Assembly (NCBI GenBank): GCA_034670405.1
Contig: JAXDDX010000003.1
Location: 7,754,501 to 7,818,500, forward strand
Length of the DNA: 64,000 nucleotides
Reading direction: 5' to 3'
Source of the DNA: Hoplostethus atlanticus
Lineage: Eukaryota > Chordata > Actinopteri > Trachichthyiformes > Trachichthyidae
Shown here: piece by piece, positions 1 through 11,494 of the stretch
Position numbering within the stretch: position 1 is the stretch's first letter
How the letters are laid out: each line of letters starts with the position of its first letter
Program-made: the position numbers and the translations under genes
The notes under the pieces: generated by a model
Told to the model about the DNA's origin: nothing
Database searches by the model: none
What the model saw: only the letters and a program-made list of their open reading frames with translations

Positions 1-665
1 TCAGCTGTAACCAAAGAGAGGGTTTAGCATTTCAAAAGTGTATCCAGGCCTCGCAATAGGCTGGGAGGAGGCCTTGAGCTCAGCGAGAGGGAGAAAGAAA
101 AGAAGGATGCAGGGGGAAAAGGCTTGTCCCTCAATGCCATCTCTCAGTCTCCCCGGTGGAGAAAATGAAAGGGAGGGAGGTCTGAGCCTTTTTAAAATGC
201 ACGAGGCAGAGCAACCCCATGGTAGCACAGCTTCTTCCACCACAGCAAACGCCGGGGGCCCAGGGCAAAGCCTTATGGGAGTTCCTGAGTGTGCAGAATT
301 TAGATCCGCGAGGGATGCTGGCCCGCGCTACGCCGAGCCAAAAACCAGCAGCGCCACATTAAAGCTTCAGACCGGGATCTTTTATTTACTCAGCACTTCT
401 GAAAAAATCAACCTCACCTCCTCCCCAGATGTCCACCTTTAAAAAAAACAACAAAAAAAAAACAAAACACCAATGTCCTTCCTTGGCCCCCCACAGTTTC
501 CACCACGATCACCCTGATCAGCACATTGGGTGCCCTGCAGGACCAGTGGGAGAGTCACATCAAGAGTATTCCCTGAGCTTGTGTGTCATGCATGTTGGAC
601 TGCCCTGTCCTCCGTTCTCCCCTCCAACCCCCTGGGGTAGCCTTTGTGTACCACCCCCCCCCTCA

Positions 666-668
<3 letters not shown>

Positions 669-716
<48 letters not shown>
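669..716. repeat. (CA)n microsatellite
   Basis: About 24 uninterrupted AC/CA units. It creates spurious reading frames of poly-Thr/His on the plus strand and poly-Val/Cys on the minus strand. Confidence 0.97.
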
Positions 717-720
<4 letters not shown>

Positions 721-1464
721 AGTCCCTCATGCACATTCCCTTCCCCTCCTCCATGCCTTACAATCGTCCTGTTGAGGCGACACAATGCGGCCTCCCCGTC
801 CTCGTCCCCGCGGGCTCTTTCTGCACGTTGGCCTGCTTTATCTAAGAAAGGCTCCACACTGACCGGCCACACAAAAAAAAAAAAGGCAAGTCTTAAAAAA
901 AACTGGGCCAAAACAAAATGGGAGGAGGGGGATGGGTGAAAGGATGAACAGGAAGCTAAATCCACCCCCGCCTGCACACCCACACACCATCTCTCTCTCC
1001 CACTCACAACTATATTAGTGGAGTATATTCAGTGTACTGTCCGTTTTAGACATCTGTGCAATACTGTGTCTGCCTTGCAAGAGTTTACGTTTTTCATTAC
1101 AGAGCTGTGGGATTTCTAAGTACGCCATCATTTGTGATCTGAGACAGAACCCAGACGACACCTCTCATCCTATAAGGGCACGCCATTTATCACTTCTGCA
1201 CGTCAACTGTCAAACTGACACGCCAGTCTCACATCCGTGGGGCTGCAGAGCCGACCGCCTTGTTTTTTTTTTTATCAGCGAGCTCCAGACTGAAAAGCTC
1301 ACATGAAGTTATGTCCTGAGAAACGCTCAGAGCGATGCTTCTATTCTTACTCCAGAGGGCTTTACTTTTGTCTGGCCGGGAGTTTAACTGACAGACAGAT
1401 TGACATGGCAGGCGATGCTGGCTAAATACATTATAACAGCTAATCAGTGACCGCGCTGACCAAT

Positions 1465-1493
1465 CCCCCCCACCCCCCCCCCCCCGCCTCCCC
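1465..1493. other. C-tract, G-quadruplex-prone on minus strand
   Basis: Runs of six, thirteen and four C, separated by single or a few bases. On the robo1 sense (minus) strand these are G-runs, so both the non-template DNA and the nascent intron RNA could form a G-quadruplex. Folding is inferred from the sequence pattern only. Confidence 0.5.
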
Positions 1494-1589
1494 ACGTCTC
1501 ACTTGCCAAACCAAAGCCTGGGAAGAAGTGCGGGTTCATTCTTGAGGGGTTTAAAATACCGACAGGGTGGTGCTCGGGGGCCACGGGGA

Positions 1590-1860
1590 CGTTTCCTCCG
1601 TTTTGAAAGAATTATCTGAACTATCTAAATCCTCCGAGTCGCCCAGTCAGACGGGCTTATCAGTCAAGCTGCAGCCGCCGCAAATTACAAACTATCGACG
1701 TCAAATGGATCTGTTAATTAATCCAATTACGGAGCTCTTTCAGGTCCATTATGAGGAAGAGCAGATCATTAGGAGTCACCCGCCCAATTTATCTCCCCTC
1801 AAACAAACTGCTTTGAAATGTTTATCTAGTCCGTCACTAATGACTTGGTTCTCATGAGCA
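1590..1860. promoter_or_regulatory. Candidate conserved non-coding element (homeodomain-rich)
   Basis: Non-repetitive island with TTAATTAATCC at 1714-1724 directly followed by CAATTA at 1724-1729, plus further ATTA cores towards 1800. It happens to be open for 96 codons on the plus strand, but the product has no domain, no splice context and no codon pattern I trust. Composition resembles developmental enhancers. Conservation is not testable from one sequence. Confidence 0.4.
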
Positions 1861-1914
1861 CCGGGAGGACGCGGGCCCGGCCTCCCGCATTCCTCCGTGT
1901 GGTTTCGCTAAGCC

Positions 1915-2000
1915 GAAGTCGGCCTAATCCCGGATCTTTGGGGGTGTAAACCCCGCTTGATTGGGATTAGGATCAGATTAATGGGCATTAGTGGAAGTTG
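1915..2000. promoter_or_regulatory. Cluster of bicoid-class (TAATCC) sites
   Basis: CCTAATCCC at 1923-1931 is mirrored exactly by GGGATTAGG at 1963-1971, followed by AGATTA at 1975-1980 and GCATTA just after. TAATCC is the core recognised by K50 homeodomain factors such as OTX, PITX and GSC. A GTAAACC forkhead-like motif lies between the two arms. Likely continuous with the element just to the left; function is inferred. Confidence 0.4.
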
Positions 2001-2421
2001 TAGAGATAGCGCTCTGCGGGCACTGTCACCTCACACAGGTGTGTCGCTCGTCACACCTCAGAAGGTGTGTGTGTTCCACTACCCTCCCACAACCTACTTT
2101 CATAAAATCACATCTTTTTTGGGGTGATTTTAGGATCGCGACACACAGCGTCAATCACAGCACAGTAACTCATGAACCTGGTTACCTGTGAGCTGGTGAA
2201 GACAGAGGCGGGTCTCACCTGTGGCCTCTGGTCATTAATTGGCTGTGGAGCCTGCTGCGCCCTGTCAGACCGTCGTGATGTAGGAGGTGAACGAGCTCCG
2301 CGATTTATCAGCACTCAAGAGTCAATTTGTCAATACCTCGACTGGTCGGGGCTGCAGGGGTTGAGGCTGATTAACGGGGCACCACTCCCATTGCCCTTCT
2401 CTTTATCAACACTGTAACTAT

Positions 2422-2438
2422 AACACACACACACACAC
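2422..2438. repeat. Short (AC)n run
   Basis: Eight to nine AC units. Confidence 0.9.
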
Positions 2439-2801
2439 CCTCATGCTTAGACATAATAACAACTTTTTCCACAAAGCAGCTCTATTGATTGTGGAGTTTG
2501 GCCACATAATTTATCAAACCAGTTTCAAATCTGCTTACCAACAACCCTTATCTAGAGGAACCCGTGGTATCATATTCAGTGGAAGACATGTGGGCACCTC
2601 CTGCCCTTATCTGAACGGTACCTCTGAGGAGAGATACCAGTGAGAGATAACAACCATTTAGTGCTCAGCGGGAGAATGGATCACCTGATAACAGGGCGAG
2701 ATGTGTGATGGATGGAGGCATCAATTTGCAACCTTCAGACAGACCAAGGCGGCAATAAGCAAGTCACCACAAGTCTGACAAGGGCAAAGATCATCTCATC
2801 G

Positions 2802-2842
<41 letters not shown>
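2802..2842. repeat. Compound (CT)n(AC)n microsatellite
   Basis: A CT run (2802-2820) passes directly into an AC run (2821-2842). Confidence 0.95.
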
Positions 2843-2844
<2 letters not shown>

Positions 2845-4935
2845 AAGAATATATTGCACATACAATATACATCAGAACATCTTGATATAATATGATCCAG
2901 TCACGTTGGATGGACGTTGGAACACCATTAACAATTTACTGCAGAGACTCTCCCATTATCAGCAGATATGAAATCTTTTCCTGGCGAATGGCGTGTAATC
3001 CAATTTTCCTGACATCGAGTGTCTAATCCAAGACCATTCCTTTGAGCATCTGCCGGCCAGTCCGTCTCGTCTCTATTAGCAGGCCCTCTCCTTCTCACGC
3101 CTCTCCCCTTTTCACGCCTATCCCCCCAAGAAAACACAGACATCCCCAGTGCCAGGCGTAATTGGAGACCCCGGTGTCTGAAGGTCCCTCCTCAGACAGG
3201 ACAGGAGCATTCCTGACCGAGACCAGGCGCAGACTCCCCGGTCCGAACGGTGGAGCAGGCCCGGAGCTGCCACCTGGTTCTCCGCGCTCACCTCTGACCC
3301 CCTACTTCCTGTTTAGGTGCTAGGTCCTGTTTCCTCAATCGACAGCGTCACCACTCCGTCACCACGTCTCTGTATCTCGCTGTCTATCTGCCGGCTCGTT
3401 TAACTCCACGGGAAACAAAGACACAATTCAGGAAACCAATCAGGAAGCGTGACTAACATTTGAACTGCGGGACGATAAAATCCTTTAGACAGACACTGAT
3501 TCACACAGCCACCGGTCTCTGAATTAACTCTAAAGGTTTAAGGTTTTAAGAAGAATTGTGTGGCCATATAAAATGACACCCTGCACCCTACATTCAGGGT
3601 ATACTGTGTTCATGTTCTGGGCCTTCAATTGTCCTTCTGTCACTCTGCTTTTAGGCGCATTAGGAAACAAGTATTTAGTGCAGGTAACCCATAATGCCTT
3701 CTCAGGTTTAAACTTGAAAACAATTACCCTGACTCTTACTTATAGGTAATTACATAGGTGTGCTAGGGATACAATACACTGCAGTAAAGAGCCTGGGTGT
3801 CATCACTGTCTCGCTGCTACAGCAGGTTTGTTATGAGTACTAAGAAAAAAAGAAAAAGAAAGACTAAGCACCTTGAGAAAATAGCACCTTGACTAGTTGT
3901 TAATAACATTTAATTTCACGTCTAACTTTTGTTTGGTCTTAAACTGTTCTGTTTTAACTTTTCCATCGTCAGAAATGTCCCATTAGCTTCCATGCAGGAT
4001 GCCCTTCCCCTAATGCCTCATAGTGGAGTGGCAGGCATTTCTCCTTCCTCAACAACACAGGAGCAGCTGACCTGGAAAACCGAGGTCTATAAAGACGTAC
4101 ATGTGATGGGTTGAGGGAGGAAGTATGTAAAAGATCATGAGGAACAATATAGAGGGTATTAAAAGAAACCAAACTGCTGTGTAGCCCCACAGTCAGTGAG
4201 TTAGTAACGGCACAGAAGACAAGTCAAACAAATCCAGCAACCATCACACAACAAAGAAAACCTAGATTTAAAACAACAAGAGCTCATGCCATGTACCGTT
4301 TGATGTGCTGTGAATAGCCACCAATTACAACAACAAAAAAAGTTGCACTCAGCAGTACTAGTCAACCATGGCCAGAATCATGACCAACATGGAAACCTGG
4401 TCTCCATGGGGGCTAGTGCTGTCTATTTGACTGATGATACCTGCTCTCTACACGTATCCCACATGGCTTCAGCACCTTACGTGTGACTTTGTATGTGCTC
4501 AGCTCTTTATAGTTAGTCAACCCCTTCACCCCGATGGTTGACTTTCTTGGGCTCGAGAGAAAATTAAACTTTGCCGTGTCAAAATACACTTTCCTCATGT
4601 CAAAGCAGGCACCTCAAAACTAACACCAGAGACGAGCCTCTGGCAAACATCAGACCAAGGCCTGTATCACAGTGTGAAGAAAGTCTAACGCTCAAAAATA
4701 TTTCCTCATGTTTGGAAGTGTTTGTATGTACGTGTGTCATGCACAGTAACTAAGGATACAATAAATAAAACATAAGCAACTGTCCTGCATGTAGTCCAAT
4801 TGTATGAAGTCATACAGACTTATTTTTTTAAATTGGGAAAGCTTTTCTTTCCTTTTCCCCCTCAAAACATATAAAACCCACACAATAAACCAGAGCCAGA
4901 TTACTTCAGGATAGTGATGGTAGTGATTTACTTAC

Positions 4936-4993
4936 CTGACACATGGAGAATTCCTACTAGAAATACAATTCCAATAGAAGTTGGAGACATCAT
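4936..4993 (-). CDS. robo1: robo1 proximal alternative first coding exon (signal peptide)
   Basis: Reading the minus strand, ATG at 4993 (tandem with a second ATG at 4990) opens a 19-codon frame, MMSPTSIGIVFLVGILHVS, ending in G|GTAAGT at 4936/4935, a near-perfect splice donor in phase 1. The peptide is a short hydrophobic signal sequence. The split codon supplies a glycine, giving ...HVSG joined to the shared SRLRQED start of Roundabout Ig domain 1. This matches the layout of the mammalian short ROBO1 (DUTT1) and ROBO2 isoforms, whose first exon encodes only a signal peptide ending in Gly. The product would be the secreted leader of a single-pass Slit receptor used in axon guidance. The second ATG has A at -3 and is the better start; the first has T. 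It is the first exon closest to the gene body. The Ig1 exon is outside the window, so splicing is inferred. Confidence 0.8.
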
Positions 4994-5960
4994 TCAACGT
5001 CTCTCTCGTATGAGAAAATATCTTGTGTAATCCAAATTATTCGAAAAGCAATGTAGGCATCCGCTCCTTCATGTCAAATTGCAAAATAAAATTTCAGAAT
5101 CCAGAGTTTTAAAATATAATACCCAGGCTTTTAGTTTGTAAAGCAATATAGCGTTACAGTCCAAGAGCAGTTTTTATCAACAGCTTGCTTTGGCTTCTCA
5201 GATAAAAAGGGTTAAAATTACAAAAAAAACAAAAAAAACTGTTCCAAACAACCAATAAACTCAATATAACACGTTGTTGATATGAAGTATCAGTAGTTCC
5301 CTTGAACTGAATGACAGCATGTGTTAAAAGCGTGCAGGGATATTTTAGCAGAGAAGTAGCTCGGCTCTATCCTTTCTTTGAATTCATCCCGTTTCTGCGG
5401 TGCGCGCAACGGCCAAGCGATCTCATTCAAACCGTGTAGATCCTTTGTGCTGTGCAAAAAAAAAATAAAGAAATGAATAAACCACCAACTGAAAGTGAAG
5501 TCTCAAGTGAGTAAAATAAAGTGAGTGGTCGCTGTGGTCCACGCTACAGGCTGCTATCCTTGCTGTCACATTATTTCAGTCCAGTTTTGAATCTGTCACT
5601 TGAGCTCGGAAACTTTGCGAGTTAGTCCTGTCCTCCCTCATCCACCAGATCCAGACAGAAGATCAGTCCAACTTTCCCATCACTTTTCCCTCGTTCGCTT
5701 CTGTTCGCAACTCCGATTGATCCGCGTGTGCGCCGCAGACGCCCGAACCTCAGGGAAGGGGGGGGCGATACGGATTCACATTCACAGCATTTCATTCAAG
5801 GAGAGCGGAATGCCTCGTCAATTGGTTTGTGCCTTTCTACCCCCTCCATAGACCCGACACTGTTTCCCAGAGAAGAAATTTAACCTCTTCCCGCCTGGAT
5901 CCCACAGAGCGCAGCGCAGTTGCAGCGCACATAGGCTACTGTATTGTAGCGGACCAAACC
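4994..5960 (-). other. robo1: Probable 5' leader of the proximal robo1 first exon
   Basis: Sequence upstream of the ATG at 4993 carries no signal that forces a splice, and passes from AT-rich (about 5000-5350) to GC-rich (5600-5960), as in long neuronal leaders. Several upstream ATGs occur. One opens an 11-codon ORF (5072-5037, ending in TAA) just before the start, and another a 17-codon ORF starting near 5850. If the leader is really this long, translation of this isoform is probably restrained by these uORFs. The transcription start is not visible; the right-hand limit is a guess from composition. Confidence 0.45.
5560..5960 (-). promoter_or_regulatory. robo1: CpG-rich stretch, probable proximal robo1 promoter/TSS zone
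   Basis: Within an AT-rich neighbourhood, about a dozen CpGs crowd into 5689-5772, with further CpGs to 5950, just upstream of the leader of the 4993-4936 exon. The sequence right of 6000 turns AT-rich again with TATA-like strings (for example around 6040-6060). This pattern suits a weak CpG-island promoter firing leftwards. No initiator could be assigned. Confidence 0.4.
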
Positions 5961-8323
5961 AACAGATAAAGGAAACCACGCAGAAGTAATCGGGCAACTT
6001 GTTTTTCATCCCTTCTGTAAAGAAACGAAAACTATAATAATGCTATAATATTCTTATAGAGACTTGTAGTGCGGCTGTGGTACTCAATAGTCAGCTTAAA
6101 GAGATATATTTTTTTAATATCCTATGGTAGTCTATACCATGCCTATAATATTCCAATATTAGCAACTATAGTTTTGATATATTTGTGTAATATCCCTCTA
6201 AATTGTATTATAATATTACTATAGTTGTGGTTGGTCAAACAGTGTAAGTCTTCCCTTTTAATTCACAAACTTGGGAGTTGTTATACACTTACAGTTAATG
6301 CTGTTTTACACTGCAGGCTTAATGTTTCCACATATAGCTCTTAGCCTGCTTCAAATATAAGGCTCATATAAGTACAGGCTAATGGTACTTTGCTACCACT
6401 GCTACTCTGAGCTAACCATGAGTTTGTTGGGTATTTATTGTTATGGCATACACCCTACATTTCCCTGTTACATTCACAAATACAAGTACTCTTATAAGCG
6501 AGTTCAAGTGGTTAATAATTGGTTTATCCCAGTGACCAATATTCCCATTTTCATTATTTATTATTATTATATTTATTATTCATTATTTGAGATCATATTT
6601 TACTGTCAATCTCCTCCAAAAGTGTTCTTCCATCTCTTTCTTCAATTGAAATCTCACCAAATTACTTCTTGGCCTATCTGCGAACATTAATTTTCAATAA
6701 TGTCCATCTACTATTGCCTTACAGCCTTTACACTGAGGGGTAACGTACCTAAGACACGGAGTATCTTTATAAGGTCGGATATACATTATTCATCACCATC
6801 CGAGCATAAATCTTAGATAGATCTAGATAGATCCAAAACGTAAAAAATAAATGACAGCATAAACCTGAAGGCCGTTTCATTATATGCCCTCAGTCTAACT
6901 CAGCCCAAGCTGCTCGGTAGACCCCCCACTGAACATTCGTTACCAAACAGCGCCCTCCAGTGACCATCATCTGAACTAACCTAACAAGGGCTTTTACACA
7001 CCATGTTCTGCTATGTGTGTTCAGAACATACTGGTATAAGATGCATGTAAGCTTATCAACCCATTAGTGATCTAGTAGGCCCAAACCTTTTCATGTCAAG
7101 GATCCCCAGATAGATGCTCTTTGGACCACAGACCCACATGTGATGTTGGTTTTGTCTCAAGGACCCCCATGAAAACCTTTGTTGCCTGTCTATATTCTAG
7201 CCGGGGAGATAAAAGTGGAGGAAGTGAAACCCCTGAACCCCCCCCCAGAAACTGAACTATTGTTTATGTGGCTGGGGAGCCCCTGGAACCCCCTCAAGGA
7301 CCCCTGGGGGTCTCTGTATCCCAGTCTCCCTCATGATGAGTGATGAGGGCAGCCTACCTCACTAAAATCCTTCTTTCACCTCCTACTGTGCTTTTATTTC
7401 TCATTCATTCATATATGCCTTATATCTAATCATAGTTTTACATGGTCCATTCCCACTTGGTCCCGCCGTGCCTTGTTTTCCAGAAAGCTTTTACTGTCCT
7501 GGATCTGTAACTGGCTGCTCAGCTGAATACTTTCAATTGAATAGTACATTTTCCTGGAGCCAGCAGGAGGAAACTGTAACATAGAAGCAATTATCAACAA
7601 AGTACCCACTTAGACCCGCCAGCATGGGGTCTGCGAGGACCCGTTGCTACAGGAGGATGTGAGCTGTTCGACTTTATAGAGAGAAAAATGGCAGTTTTGC
7701 TGAAATGAAACTGTCACAGAAAACAGACAATCACAGTTCAGTCACAGCATATACACATATCTCTTTCTCTCTCATTTTGTTTGTAGGAAATTAAGGAATA
7801 ATTTGTTTTTTCTTGAGAGATTGATAAGGTAAAACAGCCCATCATTATAAACGCAGTAAGAGGTGAAATGTAGGCTCCTCCTCGCCCCCGCCTCCTCATC
7901 CCCCTCCACCACCGCTAATTGATAGCCTAATGTTGGACCTACTGTTGTGTTATGATAGCTGAATAGGGAGGCTCTCCTTTCTCTCTCTTCCCCTCCCTTG
8001 CAACCTTGATCAGACCAGCACAGAGGCAGGAAAAATGACATGCTGTCTTGGCCGTGATGGCAGCGGGCCTGAGGTGGAGACATCAGAGAGCTTTTAACAC
8101 CACCGCCAAATCACTTTCCCACAAAACAATCCCCAAGCATATAAAAGGTAGAAAAGGACAACAAACTTCTCCATCTTTGACGGAAACCACTCCAGGGCTT
8201 TAACCCGTGACGTCTGTAACAACCGCTAAAGAATAGCAAAACAACTTTTTGATGCTGTCAAACATTTGAAGAGTCATTATTTTCTGTATGCTGGTTATGT
8301 AATACAGCACTCACTGTACTTAC
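5961..8323 (-). other. Non-coding DNA between the two proximal first exons
   Basis: Intron for the distal isoforms. 6000-6700 is AT-rich, with many TATA/ATTA strings and no coding frame. 7075-7330 looks like an old dispersed repeat. The rest to 8320 shows nothing I recognise. A minus-strand GTAAGT at about 6283-6288 has no ATG-initiated frame leading into it. Confidence 0.6.
7075..7330. repeat. Possible old dispersed repeat
   Basis: A GC-rich block built around recurring AAGGATCCCC / AAGGACCCC words, unlike the flanking AT-rich DNA. The recurrence within the block and the sharp composition change suggest an interspersed repeat, but I cannot assign a family. Confidence 0.3.
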
Positions 8324-8549
8324 TGTGAAAGATCTGGTTACATTTGTGTGGCTTGTTGTGGGAATGCCTCAAAGTCTGGTGGTTTTGGTGAAGTCCAAAC
8401 GCGTTAGCCAGCAGCCGTTTGCACCAGTGGGACTGGGAGTTCTGCGACCCAGTGTGATGATGGGCTCCATGCAGACCCTTATGGTCTTTAGGGACCCCCA
8501 GCATGACCAGCATGGCAAGTAGCACCACCAGCAAACACACAAGCTGCAT
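8324..8549 (-). CDS. robo1: Candidate robo1 alternative first exon with His-rich N-terminus
   Basis: On the minus strand an ATG at 8549 (GCC before it, a good Kozak) opens 75 codons and one base, ending CACA|GTAAGT at 8324/8323, a perfect donor core in phase 1 like the two best-supported robo1 first exons here. Residues 1-19 (MQLVCLLVVLLAMLVMLGV) are a strong signal peptide. Residues 20-75 are hydrophilic and histidine-rich (12 His, including HHH at 30-32) with two Cys at 43 and 70. The split codon A|GN would give Ser or Arg before SRLRQED of Ig1. I know no described ROBO isoform with such a segment, so this may be a lineage-specific leader or an unrelated chance frame. Support comes from signal peptide, donor strength, phase, strand and position between two other first exons. 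No homology is recognised. Confidence 0.5.
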
Positions 8550-11458
8550 GGCGACTGGCAGCACAGACCAGCCTGGCTAGGCTTGATACAGCTATCATAA
8601 AAACACACTAGTTCAATAGGTCCTCCAGCAGGTGTTCACTGTAGATTGCTCCCTCAAAAAAAAAAAAATAACCCAGAATTGATTGTTAACATCCAAATTG
8701 TGAACGCACCAAATCCCAGCTACTCCTTCAAAAGTAACAATTAAGAAAAATGCAGGAAAATGCAGCTACAAACTGCAAAGAGTACGGGTGTACCTCCCAG
8801 CAAGAGTCCTTGATGCTACTACCAATAAGATCTGCCAAACACATAAACGCCTGCAGGCTTAGCGAGCCTCCTAAATCCAATGACAATGTTTCCCCCAGAG
8901 GACGACGGGACCTTAACGAGGGGAACTCTGTATACAAAGTGCATAGTGAAGTCCAAGCCCCTCTCTATCTCCCCATCCATGCCTCTCAATGGACAGACCC
9001 TCTCTCATCTTCCCGCCCTATTATCTCTGATAAAACATTCAAAAGGGAGTTTGTGGACGCTCCGTCTTTTTCTCATGATGTGTCTATGCGTACAGCAGGA
9101 CGGGGGATCCTGTAGACTGCATGCTGGGAGTCCCTTTGAGACGCGTTGGACTCCTCACAAAACCTAGGCCGTCTCAGCGCAGAGGTGATGGGGTGACACG
9201 CAGGCGGGGTGAGGCAAAGGAAGCCCACATTCCCTTCCCCCTGACTAAGACTATTTAATGGCTTTCATTCCCAGCCCACCGGCTCACAAAACAAGATGGC
9301 ATAAAACAAAAACCTCCCCCCCCCCACCTCAAAAAAGATACTCCCCGTTGAGAGGCAAGCACAGCACTCCTCCTCAGAGAGAGTGGTGCATTTTGGGAGC
9401 TGGCATTCCACTGGAAAGTTTTACGGTGCCCAAAAAATAAATAAATGAGGAGGTAGACAGAAACTTGTCAAAGTTGCAGGTAGAGTCACCTTGGTGAGGG
9501 AGTCATAGGTATGTTTGAGCTCCTTTCACTGGCACTTTAGCTGGATGCTTACCATACTTCACTCGCCTCCACATTCACTCCAGCCTTTTATCATTCAGGT
9601 CCCGTCCTTGAGGAACCATCCATTTATTTATTTATTGTGCTGCTTGTCTCTTTATAAAGACAGGAATTCAAATTTGCCAGTCTTTGTCAGTTGGCAATGG
9701 GCAGCGTGTCTCCAAGGTGTTTTGAAAAGATAAACAGGAATAACACGAGGTAAAAAGGATTGCGTTTGATTGAGTTCTTTCAGCGTTTTCCAAGACAATC
9801 AGGTAAATAGCTGGAGGGTGTCGCTGTCCTGCTTCTGTTTTCTGGGGCTGTGATCCAGTTTACAGTTACACAGGCAGCCCATCGCAAATCACAGGCAGGA
9901 TCTATGCTGAATGAGTGAAGCAGTCAGGACCGCGTCGCCCTTCGCCAGGAAGGGGCGAGACTCTGAGGACTGTTTTCTGCTCATAGACAACAGACTGGTG
10001 TGGAGTAGAAGTTAGGACATTGGATAAAACATACTCTGACTGATGGCATCAATTTCCATGATTTCAAAGCCAGGTCCTCTTCTCCTCAGATACCAACCTC
10101 AGTGGATGTCCAGAGGCAGAACGTGCAAGTGCAAACAGATGGGATTGCACTTACCCAACTAAGCCTACATTCATTCCATTTCTTACAACCACATGGAGAT
10201 CTCTCATTTTTACAGCTTCCTGTAGGCAGGGGACTGTTGTATGATTGATATGTGTGGTGACTTGAATCTGCAGGATATATCATGTTGAATGAAGAGTGCT
10301 TTGTCATGCAGTGGGCTTATCCTAGGAAGACAACTCTCACATTCTGTGTCATGGCACTCTTGAGAGAGAGAGAGAGATGAATTTCGAGTGGCGTGGCAGA
10401 TGCTTAACATGGAACTGACAAGGAGCAAAAAGGGGCGGGAGACGAGACGCTAGATGAGGGAGGAGAAGAGACAATCGGGGCTGTCTCAAGACACATTGTT
10501 ACCCAGAGCGAGATGACCTGCAGTCCTGAGGAAGTTACAAATCATACTGGTGTCACTGTACCCCTGCAGGAGGCTACAAATCATCTCTGATTGCAGGTTG
10601 AGGGAGTGGCGAAGCTCCAGGAGCACAAGACATGCCACAACTAAGTGCGTGATGAAACCAGCCATGCTTAGAAAATCTGCCGTGTCTGATTTCAGGTCAA
10701 ATGAGCGTTTATATTTCTCGTTAGTGACGAACATCACAGTTTCTAAAGGTAGACGAGACACACTACAATGCCTTGTGAAAGCTAGGATGGTCAACAGGTA
10801 CAAATGACATGGTTTGGGTCTGTCTGACACATGGACAAGGGACTACAGCCTGTGGGGTAAACTCAACACGTTGGCTGGTCACACTATGACCACATGTATT
10901 TAGATCAAGATACAGGCACACATACCAGCAGAGACTGAAGTCAAATAATGTGCAATCCTGTCATATTTGTGGAACATTTGAGGCAGAAACCTGAGTGAGG
11001 CCATCTTACTCTCTCTGTCCATCCTGGGCAATGCTCTGGTCTTTCAGCTCCATGAAAGAGCTCCAAGAATGCATCTCTCTGGGCTGCAGCCCAGCGCAAA
11101 TACAGAAAACTCACTCAAATAAGCCTCACAAGTAAGCCAAAAAGCGTTTTAAAAAACTGGGCAGGGCTAAAAATGTCTCTTGTCAACATTACATTGAGGG
11201 AATGCCAAAGAGAGAGAGGGAGTACGAGCAAAGAGAGAGAGGAGGGAGAGGCTATACAAAGCAAGTAGGATGCAAAGCAGAGGGAAAGAAAATATAAACA
11301 GAAGAGTGAGAACATTCTCCTCCTCACTGTAGCCTCTCTGTTCAGCTTTCAGACATGATAAAAAAGACAGGGGTCTACTGAAAGAAAATGACAGCAAACT
11401 AAACAAATCTGTTTCTGTTTAGGGAGTGCCCCCATGCATGACGACGCTGCAAGAAATT

Positions 11459-11494
11459 GGGGGGGGGAGGGGGGGGGGCGGGATTGGGGGGGGG
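11459..11494. other. Poly-G tract, strong G-quadruplex pattern on plus strand
   Basis: Runs of about nine, ten and nine G, broken only by A, C-GGG-ATT and similar short spacers. It exceeds the usual four G3+ run rule. It lies on the strand opposite to robo1 transcription, so it would be template-strand G4 or C-rich RNA. Confidence 0.6.

Larger units (their letters stand above)
1..4935 (-). other. robo1: Intron 1 (shared by all robo1 isoforms), 3' portion
   Basis: This stretch lies downstream, in minus-strand sense, of the donor at 4936/4935 and holds no coding sequence I can recognise. The Ig1 exon expected next (beginning SRLRQED) is not found in any frame, so the intron runs off the left edge. 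It contains CA microsatellites near 0.7, 2.4 and 2.8 kb, a C-rich tract at 1465-1493, and a homeodomain-motif island at 1.6-2.0 kb. From 2.9 to 4.9 kb I see mostly unremarkable AT-moderate intronic DNA. Confidence 0.6.

Noticed and set aside
6283-6400. Minus-strand GTAAGT near 6288 as another first-exon donor
   Set aside because: No ATG-initiated frame or hydrophobic leader reaches it.
10086-10310. Minus-strand GTAAGTGC near 10150 as an exon end
   Set aside because: The short ATG frame leading to it is not a signal peptide and its phase (2) does not fit the robo1 junction.
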